From NCBI GenBank assembly GCA_937868095.1, contig CALMLO010000065.1:52572-116571 (forward strand): 64,000 bases of DNA. Direction: 5' to 3'. This document shows, one piece after another, positions 1 to 9,021 of the stretch. The translations under genes and the position numbers were made by a program. Under the pieces are notes generated by a model. That model was not told where the DNA came from and searched no databases. It was given only the letters and a program-made list of their open reading frames with translations. Numbering within the stretch: the stretch's first letter is position 1; every line of letters starts with the position of its first letter. This stretch comes from an uncultured Phycisphaerales bacterium. GTDB taxonomy: Bacteria; Planctomycetota; Phycisphaerae; Sedimentisphaerales; Anaerohalosphaeraceae.

Positions 1-778
1 TCAGTTCGCCGGAAAATCCTCGGATATTGACCAGCGGAGACTGGAGGTCGTGCGAGGAAATATAAACCAGATTTTGCAGCTCGCGGTTTTTGGCCTGGAG
101 TTTTTCGACCATCTTCTCCCGTTCCTCCTCGGCCTGAACCTGGTCTGTAATATCTCGGCCGATCCCGATGATGGCAATAGGTTTGCCTTTTTCACTGAGC
201 AGGGCCCTGTAAGACCAGTATAAGTGTCGCCAGCCGTATTTGGTGTGAGCCCGCTGGCGAAACCGACAGGTATAGGGCGGCAGGTACAGCGTGTCCATTT
301 CTCGACGAATTTGCTCCTGTTCCTCGGGAGAGACGTTGGATAAAAAAGGCTGGCCGAGAAGGTCTTTTTCATCTTGCCCGAACAGACGGCAGTACGAGGG
401 ACTGACGAACAGAAAGTTGCCTTTCCCGTCCAGTTTGGTAATCAAATCGCTTTGATTGTCGACCAGGAGCCGGTATTTGGCCTCGCTGGCCGCCAGCTGG
501 GCCGTTTGGGAACGCTGAATCATCGTATATACGAGGATTGCAAACAGAATCGGCTGGAGAATCTGAACAAGGTCTTCCCAGTTATCCATCGAAGCGGCAA
601 TGCCGGACCATTCGAGGATGTTGCAAAGATGGTCGAAAAAGAACAGTCCGAGCAGAATCAGTGTCAGAGAAAAGATATTTTTGGAAATGTATTGCTGATA
701 TTTCCACAGCAGAATGACGCCGATTGTCAAAATGACAAAAAAGAGAGACAAAGTGTTGAGCAGCAGAATCCAATTCAT
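1..778 (-). CDS. PAS-domain sensor histidine kinase, C-terminus beyond window
   Basis: Partial membrane sensor kinase; the reading frame is still open at base 1, so only about 259 residues are visible. It has hydrophobic segments near residues 4-24, 35-50 and 70-88, then a PAS domain (from about residue 95, AKYRLLVDNQSDLITKLD) with its PAC tail (GIGRDITDQVQAEEE). A short coiled coil leads to a HisKA H-box, SSHDLQSPL, whose His is the likely autophosphorylation site. The ATPase domain would lie to the left of the window. The ATG at 778 overlaps the stop of the upstream small membrane protein as ATGA, which suggests translational coupling. The signal sensed is unknown. Confidence 0.85.
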   Translation of the reverse strand, partial: MNWILLLNTLSLFFVILTIGVILLWKYQQYISKNIFSLTLILLGLFFFDHLCNILEWSGIAASMDNWEDLVQILQPILFAILVYTMIQRSQTAQLAASEAKYRLLVDNQSDLITKLDGKGNFLFVSPSYCRLFGQDEKDLLGQPFLSNVSPEEQEQIRREMDTLYLPPYTCRFRQRAHTKYGWRHLYWSYRALLSEKGKPIAIIGIGRDITDQVQAEEEREKMVEKLQAKNRELQNLVYISSHDLQSPLVNIRGFSGEL

Positions 779-1053
779 AAGCTTGTTTCCCTTCGCACGC
801 CCATCTGCCAGCACCACCAGAAAAAGGTGCAGGAAAACGCAACCATCGAAATATGTTCAAGATAATTAAGAACCGTTTCCCAGATAAATCCCTCCAATAC
901 AGTAAAAAACAAGGAAGCCAAATAAAAGGAGTAACTTATCATGAGGGTCTGATGAAAGGGGAGGGTGCGGATCGTTTTCCGGTTAGCGGTGAAAAAAAAT
1001 CCCACCCCGGCCGTTATCAGCAGCGTGATGACCTCGTTTTCCTGTATTTCCAT
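775..1053 (-). CDS. Small three-helix membrane protein, function unknown
   Basis: A 92-residue protein, largely hydrophobic, with probable membrane helices near residues 8-21, 37-56 and 65-85. I do not recognise a family. It lies directly upstream of the PAS histidine kinase and its stop overlaps the kinase start in an ATGA junction, so the two are probably translated together. It may be an accessory or sensor partner of the kinase, but this rests only on position. It is divergent from polA with a 156-base gap. Confidence 0.6.
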   Translation of the reverse strand: MEIQENEVITLLITAGVGFFFTANRKTIRTLPFHQTLMISYSFYLASLFFTVLEGFIWETVLNYLEHISMVAFSCTFFWWCWQMGVRRETSL

Positions 1054-1174
1054 GATTGACCTTTCCAGAGCACGAACTTCGAGGTTGCTTTCTGTTGTTC
1101 TGAAAAAGCCAGGGAGGTTGAATCAATTACACCTATTTTGTAGGGGGACATACTGGAATGCAAGAAATTTTTCC

Positions 1175-1202
1175 TTTAATTTTGCCGGTTTGCCCTTATA
1201 GT
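1175..1202 (+). promoter_or_regulatory. Candidate polA promoter, possibly giving a leaderless mRNA
   Basis: The hexamer TATAGT (1197-1202) matches five of six bases of the -10 consensus; a weak -35, TTTAAT (1175-1180), lies 16 bases upstream. Transcription would start about 7 bases after the -10, at or next to the A of the polA ATG (1210). No Shine-Dalgarno sequence precedes that ATG, which fits a leaderless transcript. The -35 is poor, so this is tentative. Confidence 0.4.
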
Positions 1203-1209
1203 ACGAATT

Positions 1210-3969
1210 ATGTCCGAATCTTCCAAGAGATTGTTTTTAGTGGACGGGCACGCTCATATTTATGCGGCTTATTATGCGCCGATGCGTCCGCTGACAAGTC
1301 CTTCCGGGGAACCCACAAAAGCGGTTTATGTTTTTATCACTACTTTGCTGTCTTTAATAGAGAGGGAAAAGCCGGAATATCTTGCGGTGGCGATGGATTC
1401 CAAGACCCCCAGTTTTCGAGTGAAAGTTTATCCGGAATATAAGGCCAATCGTCCGCCTATGCCCGAAGATATGCCTTCCCAGATTCTCCGAATTGAGCAG
1501 ATTCTCGAAGCGATGAGAATTCCGGTTATTCGGGTAGAGGGATATGAGGCCGATGATGTAATCGGTACGCTGGCGGCTCAGGCCTCCAAGGCCGGTATGG
1601 AGACATGGATTTGCTCCAAAGACAAAGATATGCTTCAGCTGCTGGATGAGCGTACCTTTACGTATGATATTAAGACCGGCCAGCGCTATGACTTAAAGAA
1701 AATGCTCGAGGAACTTCATCTTACCCCCCAGCAATTTATTGACGTTTTGGCCCTGCAGGGGGATACCTCGGACAATATCCCCGGTGTTCCGGATGTGGGG
1801 CCTAAAACGGCCTTGCAATGGATTCAGAAGTACGGCTCTCTGGAAAATCTTTATGCCCATGCGGATGAAATCGAGGGGAAGAGGGGAGAAAATCTTCGAA
1901 AATTCAAGGATCAGGTTTTTCTCAGCCGCCAGTTGGTGATTATAGATCGGAATGTTCCGATTCAGTTTGACAAAAAGGCCTTTGCTCTGGGCCAGCCCGA
2001 TTGGGAGAAGTTGGCCCGGATTTTTACGGAACTCGGCTTTACGCGGCTTCTGAACCAGTTCAATTTGAAGCCCGTTGCAGAAGAGAAGAAACTGGATATT
2101 CCGGAGACATTGTTTCCGGAAGATAGGCAGGAGCGGACGCTTCAAACGCCGCAAGGGCGCAATTATGTTCTTGTTGATACCGCCGAGGAGCTGAATCGTT
2201 TTTTAGACCTTTTGGACCGTCAGGAACGGTTTTCCTTTGATACAGAAACTACTTCGCTGGATGCGATGAGGGCGGAACTGGTGGGACTGAGTTTTTCCTG
2301 GCAGGCCGGACAGGGTTGGTATTTGCCTGTACGTGCTCCAATAGGACAAAAGCATCTTTCTCTGGAAAAGGTTCGAAAAAAACTGGCGCCGATTTTGGGG
2401 GATCCCAGCCGCTATAAAATCGCCCAAAATATGAAGTATGATATGATTGTACTCGAAAACAGCGGCTTGCCGGTGAAACTGAAGGACAGATGCTGTTTTG
2501 ACACAATGGTGGCTTCTTATGTGCTGGCGTCAGACCGTTCCAGCCATTCGCTGGACACGATGGCGCGGGATTATCTCGGGATTGAAAAAACGCCGATTTC
2601 TTCCTTAATCGGCAAGGGGAAAAAGCAAATTTCCTTTGATCAGGTGGATACTCAGTCGGCTTGCCTCTACTCGGCGGAAGATGCCGATGTAACCTGGCAG
2701 TTGTGGGAATATTTGTCCGCTCGACTAAAGGCCGAGCCGCCCCTTCAGACGCTTTTTGAAACGCTGGAGATGCCGCTGGTGGAAGTGCTGATGCGCATGG
2801 AGATGAACGGTGTTTTTCTGGATGTTTCCAAATTGCGGAAAATGTCGGAGACCATGGCTCGGATGCAGGAAGAGCTCCGGCAGCGGATTTATGCCTTGGC
2901 CGGCGGGCCTTTTAATATTGATTCGACCAAACAGCTCGGAGAGGTTCTTTTTGACCGGCTGGGCTTGCAAAGCATTAAAATCGGCAAAACCCAGCGGAGC
3001 ACAGATGCCGATGTGCTTGAACAGCTCTCCGGTGAGCATGAAATTGTGCCGCTGATCATTCAGTATCGCCAGATTGAAAAACTCCGCAATACCTATACAG
3101 AAAAATTGGTGCAGTTAATCAATCCGAAGACCGGCCGTGTGCATGCCTCTTTTAACCAGACGGTGACCGTGACGGGCCGGCTGAGCTCTTCGGATCCGAA
3201 TCTGCAGAATATACCGGTGCGGACGGAACTCGGCAGGCAGATTCGTTCGGCCTTTGTTCCCGAAAAGAAGACCGACTGTATTCTCAGCGCGGATTATTCC
3301 CAGATTGAGCTGCGGCTGCTGGCCCATTTTTCCGGGGATGCGGCTCTGCGGAAGGCCTTTGCCGAGGATCGGGATATTCACAGTTTTGTTGCTTCCCAGA
3401 TTTACGGCGTTCCGATTGAGCAGGTTACGCCGGAGATGCGAACCAAGGCCAAGGCGGTTAACTTCGGCATTATTTACGGGCAGGGTCCTTATGGTTTGGC
3501 CCGCACCGCAGGAATTTCTCAAGCCGAGGCAAAACGATTTATTGAAGATTATTTTCGCCGGTATCAATCCATTCGTGCCTTTATGGACCGTGTGGTTGAG
3601 CAGGCCAGACAGAATGGATATGCAGAGACGATTTTGCATCGCCGGCGAAAAATCACAGGACTGGAAAGCCGGAATCCTACTGTCCGCTCACAGGCCCGCC
3701 GGCTGGCCATCAATACCGTTATCCAGGGCTCAGCGGCGGACCTGATCAAGGCAGCAATGATTCGGATTCATCGGCGAATTGACAAAAATAACCTGCCGAT
3801 TAAAATGATTTTGCAGATCCACGATGAGCTGGTTTTTGAATTGCCGAAAAGTCAGGCCGAGGAGCATAAGCGCTGGATTGTGCAGGAAATGACGCAGGCA
3901 GTGCCGCTGGAGGTGCCGCTGAAGGTTGATACGGCCATCGGCTCCAGCTGGCTGGCAGAGGAAGGATAG
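1210..3969 (+). CDS. polA: DNA polymerase I
   Basis: Complete 919-residue DNA polymerase I for gap filling, Okazaki-primer removal and repair synthesis. It has an N-terminal 5'-3' exonuclease (about residues 1-300; VDGHAHIYAAYYAP, then DSKTPSFR, EADDVIGTLA and QGDTSDNIPGVP). A 3'-5' proofreading domain follows with all three motifs intact (FDTETTSLD, AQNMKYD, YSAEDAD). The polymerase domain has motif A DYSQIELRLLAH, motif B RTKAKAVNFGIIYG and motif C QIHDELVFE. Proofreading should therefore be active. No ribosome-binding site precedes the ATG. A UroD-like gene follows 19 bases downstream, so they may share a message although their functions are unrelated. Confidence 0.97.
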   Translation: MSESSKRLFLVDGHAHIYAAYYAPMRPLTSPSGEPTKAVYVFITTLLSLIEREKPEYLAVAMDSKTPSFRVKVYPEYKANRPPMPEDMPSQILRIEQILEAMRIPVIRVEGYEADDVIGTLAAQASKAGMETWICSKDKDMLQLLDERTFTYDIKTGQRYDLKKMLEELHLTPQQFIDVLALQGDTSDNIPGVPDVGPKTALQWIQKYGSLENLYAHADEIEGKRGENLRKFKDQVFLSRQLVIIDRNVPIQFDKKAFALGQPDWEKLARIFTELGFTRLLNQFNLKPVAEEKKLDIPETLFPEDRQERTLQTPQGRNYVLVDTAEELNRFLDLLDRQERFSFDTETTSLDAMRAELVGLSFSWQAGQGWYLPVRAPIGQKHLSLEKVRKKLAPILGDPSRYKIAQNMKYDMIVLENSGLPVKLKDRCCFDTMVASYVLASDRSSHSLDTMARDYLGIEKTPISSLIGKGKKQISFDQVDTQSACLYSAEDADVTWQLWEYLSARLKAEPPLQTLFETLEMPLVEVLMRMEMNGVFLDVSKLRKMSETMARMQEELRQRIYALAGGPFNIDSTKQLGEVLFDRLGLQSIKIGKTQRSTDADVLEQLSGEHEIVPLIIQYRQIEKLRNTYTEKLVQLINPKTGRVHASFNQTVTVTGRLSSSDPNLQNIPVRTELGRQIRSAFVPEKKTDCILSADYSQIELRLLAHFSGDAALRKAFAEDRDIHSFVASQIYGVPIEQVTPEMRTKAKAVNFGIIYGQGPYGLARTAGISQAEAKRFIEDYFRRYQSIRAFMDRVVEQARQNGYAETILHRRRKITGLESRNPTVRSQARRLAINTVIQGSAADLIKAAMIRIHRRIDKNNLPIKMILQIHDELVFELPKSQAEEHKRWIVQEMTQAVPLEVPLKVDTAIGSSWLAEEG

Positions 3970-3988
3970 ACTTCACGAGGACAGAACG

Positions 3989-5023
3989 ATGACGAATGAG
4001 CAGTGGCAGATGCTTCTGGATGTGATAGCCGGCCGGCGTGTGGAGCCGATTCCGACAGGTTTTATTGTTGACAGTCCCTGGCTGCCCGGCTGGGCGGGCG
4101 TTTCCACGCTGGATTATTTTACGAACGATCCAATCTGGTTTGAGTGCAACCGCAAAGCCGTCGAGACGTTTCCGGATACGATGTTTCTGCCCGGTTTTTG
4201 GGCCGAGTATGGGATGTGCACGGAACCCAGTGCCTTTGGAGCCAAATGTACTTTTCACCGGAATGAGCTGCCGTTTGCCGAGAAAATCATCCATCAGATG
4301 GACGATATCAGCCGGCTGAAATCGCCCCATCCGGAAAAAGACGGCTTGGCTGCTTTTGTGCTGAACCGGCTTGTGCTGAATCGGAGGGCTGTGGAGAATC
4401 TGGGCCATCCGATTCGGTTTGCCGTTTCGCGCGGGCCGCTCAATATTGCCTCCTTTTTGATGGGTACGACAGAGTTTCTGATGGCTCTGCGGACAGACCC
4501 TCAGCCGGTTCATCGTCTTCTTCGGCTTGTTACCGATTTTATTATGCGGTGGCTGGAGGTGCAGAAGAAGTATGTGGATACGATTGACGGCATTCTGATT
4601 CTTGATGACATTGCAGGTTTTTGCGGCAAGCCGGATTTTGAGGAGTTTGCCCGGCCGTATCTCCAGGAGATTTTCGGTTCGCTGAAGGTTTCGGTGCGGT
4701 TTTTCCATAACGATGCCGACGGTCGGGTGTGTGCTCCTTATCTGGCGGAGATGGGGGTGAATCTTTTCAATTTCAGTTTTCAGCATTCACTTCAGGAAAT
4801 GAGGGAGTGGACCGGCGGGCAGGTGGTTTTGCTCGGCAATATACCGCCGCGTGATGTGCTGGCAGCCGGCAGCCCGGCAGAGGTTCGCCAATGGGTCGAA
4901 CAGACCTTGCAGACCTTGCCGGATTCATCGCGGATTATTCTCTCCTGCGGCGGGGGGATGCCCGGCGGCGTGTCCACAGAAAATCTGCGGAGTTTTATCG
5001 ACGCGGTAAAGAAAGGCAGATAA
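3989..5023 (+). CDS. Uroporphyrinogen-decarboxylase-like (UroD/MtaA family) protein
   Basis: A 344-residue TIM-barrel protein of the UroD/methylcobamide:CoM methyltransferase superfamily. The start at 3989 follows a GAGG ribosome site; a longer in-frame reading back to 3926 overlaps polA and is less likely. The C-terminal half has VRFFHNDADG and ILSCGGGMPGG, placed like the metal-binding His and Cys of MtaA-type members. It lacks the N-terminal Arg-rich substrate motif of true HemE as far as I can see, and the neighbours are not haem genes. It sits ahead of a DUF6807 protein and two Gfo/Idh proteins, so a role in methyl transfer or carbohydrate-derivative breakdown is more likely than haem synthesis. 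Substrate unknown. Confidence 0.75.
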   Translation: MTNEQWQMLLDVIAGRRVEPIPTGFIVDSPWLPGWAGVSTLDYFTNDPIWFECNRKAVETFPDTMFLPGFWAEYGMCTEPSAFGAKCTFHRNELPFAEKIIHQMDDISRLKSPHPEKDGLAAFVLNRLVLNRRAVENLGHPIRFAVSRGPLNIASFLMGTTEFLMALRTDPQPVHRLLRLVTDFIMRWLEVQKKYVDTIDGILILDDIAGFCGKPDFEEFARPYLQEIFGSLKVSVRFFHNDADGRVCAPYLAEMGVNLFNFSFQHSLQEMREWTGGQVVLLGNIPPRDVLAAGSPAEVRQWVEQTLQTLPDSSRIILSCGGGMPGGVSTENLRSFIDAVKKGR

Positions 5024-6049
5024 ATGAATCCGAAAGCAGCAAAGGTTGTCCGCCGGCTGGCGTGGGCGGCGATGTGCGGACTGGTTCTGGCGGCGGCCTG
5101 CCGAACCGCTGAAAAAGGAGAGGAAAAAGCAATGAAATCTCCAGCCAAGGTGGTTCAGGATGAGGATTCGATAACTCTTTTTCTTCAGGATAAGCCGGTG
5201 CTTCAGTATTATACGGCGCTGTGTGATGTGCCGGCGGGTGTAAATCCGCTCTATCGCCGAAGCGGCTTTATTCATCCCCTTTGGTCGCCGGAAGGCCGGG
5301 TTCTCACCCGCATTCAGCCGCCCGATCATTATCATCATTACGGCATTTGGAATCCGTGGACAATGACCCATATCGAAGGACGCGAAGTGGACTTCTGGAA
5401 TCTGGCCAAAGGACAGGGCACAGTGCGCTTTGCCGGACTGGAGGAAATTGTCCAGGAGGAGCAGGGAGGGGGATTTCAGGTTCGGCAGGAGCATATTGAT
5501 TTGACAGCCCAGCCGCAAGGACGTGTTTCCATTGAGGAGACGTGGGATATTCGGGCCTTTCCGGCCGAGGCGGAGGGGCGGACCGTTTGGGTGGTGGACC
5601 TGCGCAGCGGATTCTGGAATGTGCTCAACAGCCCGATTATGCTGGACGCCTACCGCTACGGCGGAGGGATAGGATTCCGGGCGACCGAAGAATGGACCAA
5701 AGACAATTGTACGGTGCTTACCTCGGAAGGAAGAACAAGAAAAGATGCGGATGGGCAGCGGGCAAGATGGTGTGATGTGAACGGTTCGTTTGCAGACGGG
5801 GGCAGGGCTGGTATTGTGTTTATGAGCCATCCGGAAAATCGGGAACATCCGGAGCCGATGCGGGTCTGGCCGATGGATGCCAACGGCGGACGCGGTGATT
5901 TATTTGTGGAGTTTTGCCCTATCCGGCTGAAAAGTTGGGTTCTTGAGCCCGGTATCAAATATCTTCTGCAGTATCGCCTGATTGTCTATGACGGAGTATT
6001 GAAGCCGGAAACAGCGGAGACGCTGTGGAAGGCATACGCCCAGCCGTAA
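5024..6049 (+). CDS. DUF6807 (PmoA-like) family lipoprotein
   Basis: A 341-residue exported lipoprotein. The signal peptide ends in a lipobox-like LAAAC around residue 26. The mature part resembles the DUF6807 family (often labelled PmoA, though unrelated to methane oxidation), with conserved-looking segments SGFIHPLWSPEGRVLTR, DHYHHYGIWNPWT and VDFWNLAKGQG. Several His residues are clustered near residues 104-108. The ATG directly abuts the stop of the UroD-like gene, indicating an operon. Members of this family often sit beside Gfo/Idh oxidoreductases in Planctomycetota and Verrucomicrobiota, as here. The biochemical role is not established; binding or modifying a carbohydrate in the periplasm is my inference. 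Confidence 0.75.
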   Translation: MNPKAAKVVRRLAWAAMCGLVLAAACRTAEKGEEKAMKSPAKVVQDEDSITLFLQDKPVLQYYTALCDVPAGVNPLYRRSGFIHPLWSPEGRVLTRIQPPDHYHHYGIWNPWTMTHIEGREVDFWNLAKGQGTVRFAGLEEIVQEEQGGGFQVRQEHIDLTAQPQGRVSIEETWDIRAFPAEAEGRTVWVVDLRSGFWNVLNSPIMLDAYRYGGGIGFRATEEWTKDNCTVLTSEGRTRKDADGQRARWCDVNGSFADGGRAGIVFMSHPENREHPEPMRVWPMDANGGRGDLFVEFCPIRLKSWVLEPGIKYLLQYRLIVYDGVLKPETAETLWKAYAQP

Positions 6050-6096
6050 GCGGGGGAACTATCAAAGAAAGACAGTACGAAGAAGAGGAGTACGCT

Positions 6097-7476
6097 ATGA
6101 AACGAAGAGATTTTCTGAAAGGGGCGGTTGCTGCGGCCGGAGCAGCAGGTTTTCCGACGCTGCTGCCGTCGCTGGTGTTCGGCAGGAATAAGCCGAATGA
6201 CAAGATTCAGATTGGACAGATTGGCTGCGGCAGAATTGCCCGCACCCATGACCTTCCGGAGACGATTCGGCATGATTTCTGCCGGATTGTGGCGGCGGCG
6301 GATGTGGACAGCAAGCGGCTGGAAGACGGTAAACGATGGATTGAAAATTATTATGCGAAAAAAACCGGCCAAGGCAGCTACGTGCAGGTAAAAACATACG
6401 GAAACTATCAGGAGCTGCTGGCGGATCCGGCCATTGATGCTGTTATCATCTCCACCCCTGACCACTGGCATGCGCAGATTGCGATAGAGGCGGCTCTGGC
6501 AGGCAAGGATATCTACCTGCAGAAGCCGGCTTCGATGACGATTGTTGAGGGTCGGCAAATGAGCGATGTGATTCATCGCACAGGACGGATCCTTCAAGTC
6601 GGCAGTCAGCAGCGCTCTATGAAGCCCTGGCCCCATTTCAAACGGGCCTGTGAACTGGTGCGAAACGGCTTTGTAGGGGACCTTCAGCGGGTTCTAATCG
6701 GCCTGCCGACGGACCCGGGCTGCGGAGAGGAGCCGGAGATGCCGATTCCGCCTAATCTGAACTACGATATGTGGCTGGGCTCCACGCCGTATGTGTATTA
6801 TACTGAAAAGCGGGTGCATCCGCAGAATAATTATGATCGGCCTGGATGGCTGCGCTGTGATGCCTACTGCTGCGGGATGATCACCGGCTGGGGGGCACAC
6901 CACGTCGATACAGCCCATTGGGGAATGGATACCGAATATACCGGCCCCATCGAAGTAGAAGGCCGGGCCGAGTATCCCAAATCCGGTCTGTGGAATGTGC
7001 ATGGAGAATTTGATGTATATGCCAAGTATGCCAACGGTGTGTCCATGCATATCAGCAGCCGCCATCCAAACGGGGTTCGTTTTGAAGGAACCGAAGGATG
7101 GATTTTTGTAACGCGGGGACCCGAGCAGGTAACAGCCAGCGACCCGACAAGCGGCGGCCCGTCTTCACCGCTTCAGGCCGGCGACCCGAAGATTCTCCAG
7201 GCGGTAATCCCGGCAGAGGGTGTTCATCTTTATGAAAGCCCTGAACAGCATCTGAACTGGCTGGAGTGCATTCGCAGCCGCCGCCAGCCGATCGCGCCGG
7301 TGGAGATTGGTCATCGCTCATGCAGTGCTTGCCTGGTGAGCTATATCGCGATGAAACTCGGCCGCAAGCTCACCTGGAACCCCCGCAAGGAAGTCTTTGT
7401 CGGTGATGACCAGGCCAATGGAATGCTGTCGCGCCCGCAGCGGAAGCCCTATGGAACCAATTACGTGCTGCTTTGA
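6097..7476 (+). CDS. Tat-exported Gfo/Idh/MocA family oxidoreductase
   Basis: A 459-residue oxidoreductase with a Tat signal (MKRRDFLKG followed by an alanine-rich helix). The start at 6097 fits the twin-arginine motif and a GAAGAGGAG ribosome site; the frame is open further upstream into the previous gene. It has an N-terminal Rossmann fold (IGQIGCGRIARTH), STPDHWHAQIAIEAA, and the catalytic-lysine region as LQKPASMT, where Gln replaces the usual Glu of EKP. A C-terminal segment GWGAHHVDTAHWGMD supplies the His typical of the family. Family members oxidise or reduce sugars with bound NAD(P). Export suggests a tightly held cofactor, as in Zymomonas glucose-fructose oxidoreductase. Substrate unknown. 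Confidence 0.88.
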   Translation: MKRRDFLKGAVAAAGAAGFPTLLPSLVFGRNKPNDKIQIGQIGCGRIARTHDLPETIRHDFCRIVAAADVDSKRLEDGKRWIENYYAKKTGQGSYVQVKTYGNYQELLADPAIDAVIISTPDHWHAQIAIEAALAGKDIYLQKPASMTIVEGRQMSDVIHRTGRILQVGSQQRSMKPWPHFKRACELVRNGFVGDLQRVLIGLPTDPGCGEEPEMPIPPNLNYDMWLGSTPYVYYTEKRVHPQNNYDRPGWLRCDAYCCGMITGWGAHHVDTAHWGMDTEYTGPIEVEGRAEYPKSGLWNVHGEFDVYAKYANGVSMHISSRHPNGVRFEGTEGWIFVTRGPEQVTASDPTSGGPSSPLQAGDPKILQAVIPAEGVHLYESPEQHLNWLECIRSRRQPIAPVEIGHRSCSACLVSYIAMKLGRKLTWNPRKEVFVGDDQANGMLSRPQRKPYGTNYVLL

Positions 7477-7487
7477 TGGAGACGGCA

Positions 7488-8879
7488 ATGAAGCTCAAGT
7501 GTGCTCTGTTTGGTTGGACGGCGGCAGTGATTCTTGCCGTCACAGGCGGCTGTCCGGCGGAAAAGCCGGCCTCGGAGGCCGGCCCGGACTGTCAGGTGCG
7601 GCTGATGGTGCTGGACCCGGGGCATTTTCATGCAGCCCTTGTGCAGAAAACCATGTATGAAGAGGTTTGCCCCGATGTTTATGTGTATGCGCCGGATGGT
7701 TCTGAACTGCAGGAGTATCTACGTTCGATTGAGGCGTTCAACAGCCGAGCGGAGAATCCGACCTCGTGGGTTCTGAATGTTTATAAAGGCGAGGATTATC
7801 TCGAGCAGATGCTGTCGGAGAAGAAGGGCAATGCTGTGGTTCTTTCCGGGAAGAATTCGCTGAAGACTGATTATATCTATCAATCTGTCCAGGCGGGTCT
7901 GAACGTTCTGGCCGATAAGCCGATGGTCATCGTTCCGGAAAAGTTCCCGCTTCTGGTTGACGCCTTTGAGACGGCGAAGAAAAAGGGCGTGCTGCTGTAT
8001 GACATTATGACCGAGCGGTACGAGATTACCACCATCCTGCAAAAGGAACTGTCGGCGATTCCGGAAGTGTTCGGTTCATTCGAGAAGGGCAGTCCTGAGG
8101 AGCCGGCCGTTTCCAAAGAAAGCGTTCATCACTTTTTTAAGGACGTGGCCGGCCGTCCTCTTCGCCGTCCGGCGTGGTTTTTTGACCCCGCCCAGCGAGG
8201 GGATGATTTGGCGGATGTCTCGACTCATCTGGTGGATTTGATTCAATGGGAATGTTTTCCTCAGCAGCCGATTGATTATCGGACGGATATCCGGATGCTG
8301 TCGGCCCGCCGGTGGACGACGCCGATGACGGCCGAGCAGTTCCGCGAAATCACAGGGATGGAGAGTTGGCCGGAGTATCTGCGGCCGTATGTGAAGGACG
8401 ATGCTCTGCATGTTCCGGCCAACGGACAGATGGATTATGTTATTCGGGGCCTTCACGCGCGGGTATCGGTTCGCTGGGAATATCGGGCGCCCGAAGGAGC
8501 GGGGGATATGCATTTTTCCGTTCTGCGGGGAAGCCGATGCAGTCTGGTAATCCGCCAGGGGCCGCAGGAGCAGTATAAACCCACCCTGTATGTGGAAGCA
8601 CGCGGCGGCAATCTGCCGGCGGAAAACCTGCGGAAAGCAGTACTGGAGACGCTGCAGGGACGCTATCCCGGGATTGGGCTGGAACCGATTGCCGAGGGCC
8701 GATGGAAGATTGTCATTCCGGAACAATATCACGTCGGCCACGAGGCGCATTTTGCGCAGGTGATGCAGAACTTCCTGGGCTGTCTGAAAGAAGGCCGGCT
8801 GCCGGAATGGGAGGTGTCCAATATGCTTGCCAAGTACTATACGACGATGGAGGCCGTCAAGGCGGCAGGCAGGCCGTAA
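7488..8879 (+). CDS. Lipoprotein oxidoreductase, Gfo/Idh-like with oxidoreductase C-terminal domain
   Basis: A 463-residue lipoprotein with a signal peptide ending TGGC near residue 22. Two ATGs are possible: 7476 overlaps the previous stop, but 7488 has a well-placed GGAG and gives a cleaner signal peptide. The N-terminal region is a Gfo/Idh-like nucleotide fold (LDPGHFHAALVQKTMYEEV, VLADKPMVIVPEKF). The rest resembles the putative oxidoreductase C-terminal family common in Bacteroidota (LLYDIMTERYEITT, VSTHLVDLIQWECFP, RMLSARRWTTPMT). The close resemblance to Bacteroidota-type proteins may indicate transfer, but I could not test that. It is last in the operon and probably works with the preceding Tat oxidoreductase on an exported sugar substrate. 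Confidence 0.8.
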   Translation: MKLKCALFGWTAAVILAVTGGCPAEKPASEAGPDCQVRLMVLDPGHFHAALVQKTMYEEVCPDVYVYAPDGSELQEYLRSIEAFNSRAENPTSWVLNVYKGEDYLEQMLSEKKGNAVVLSGKNSLKTDYIYQSVQAGLNVLADKPMVIVPEKFPLLVDAFETAKKKGVLLYDIMTERYEITTILQKELSAIPEVFGSFEKGSPEEPAVSKESVHHFFKDVAGRPLRRPAWFFDPAQRGDDLADVSTHLVDLIQWECFPQQPIDYRTDIRMLSARRWTTPMTAEQFREITGMESWPEYLRPYVKDDALHVPANGQMDYVIRGLHARVSVRWEYRAPEGAGDMHFSVLRGSRCSLVIRQGPQEQYKPTLYVEARGGNLPAENLRKAVLETLQGRYPGIGLEPIAEGRWKIVIPEQYHVGHEAHFAQVMQNFLGCLKEGRLPEWEVSNMLAKYYTTMEAVKAAGRP

Positions 8880-8956
8880 CAGCCGGCCCTCAAGAATTTG
8901 GCTGCCGCTTCCGCCGGTCGGCTGGAAAATCCGGCCGATAAGAAAGTCATCATTCA

Positions 8957-8981
8957 GGCCGCGGGCATTCGTCCCGCGGCC
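8957..8981. other. Strong GC hairpin, possible end-of-operon structure
   Basis: A perfect 9-bp stem (GGCCGCGGG / CCCGCGGCC) with a 7-base loop, 77 bases after the stop at 8879. No T-run follows on either strand, so it is not a canonical intrinsic terminator. It could stabilise the 3' end of the upstream message or pause polymerase. Confidence 0.6.
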
Positions 8982-9021
8982 AAAAATCATATTCCGATAA
9001 AATCCAGCAATTCTTTTCCAG

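Noticed and set aside
1..372. A 123-residue minus-strand reading frame
   Set aside because: It is out of frame with the PAS histidine kinase that covers the same bases and has clear domains.
374..865. A 163-residue plus-strand frame opposite the kinase gene
   Set aside because: Antisense shadow of the kinase; no ribosome site or recognisable domain.
3926..3988. Longer N-terminus for the UroD-like protein
   Set aside because: It overlaps the polA 3' end and has no ribosome site; the ATG at 3989 has one.
3800..4786. A 328-residue minus-strand frame across polA and the UroD-like gene
   Set aside because: It straddles two real genes on the opposite strand, with no domain recognised.
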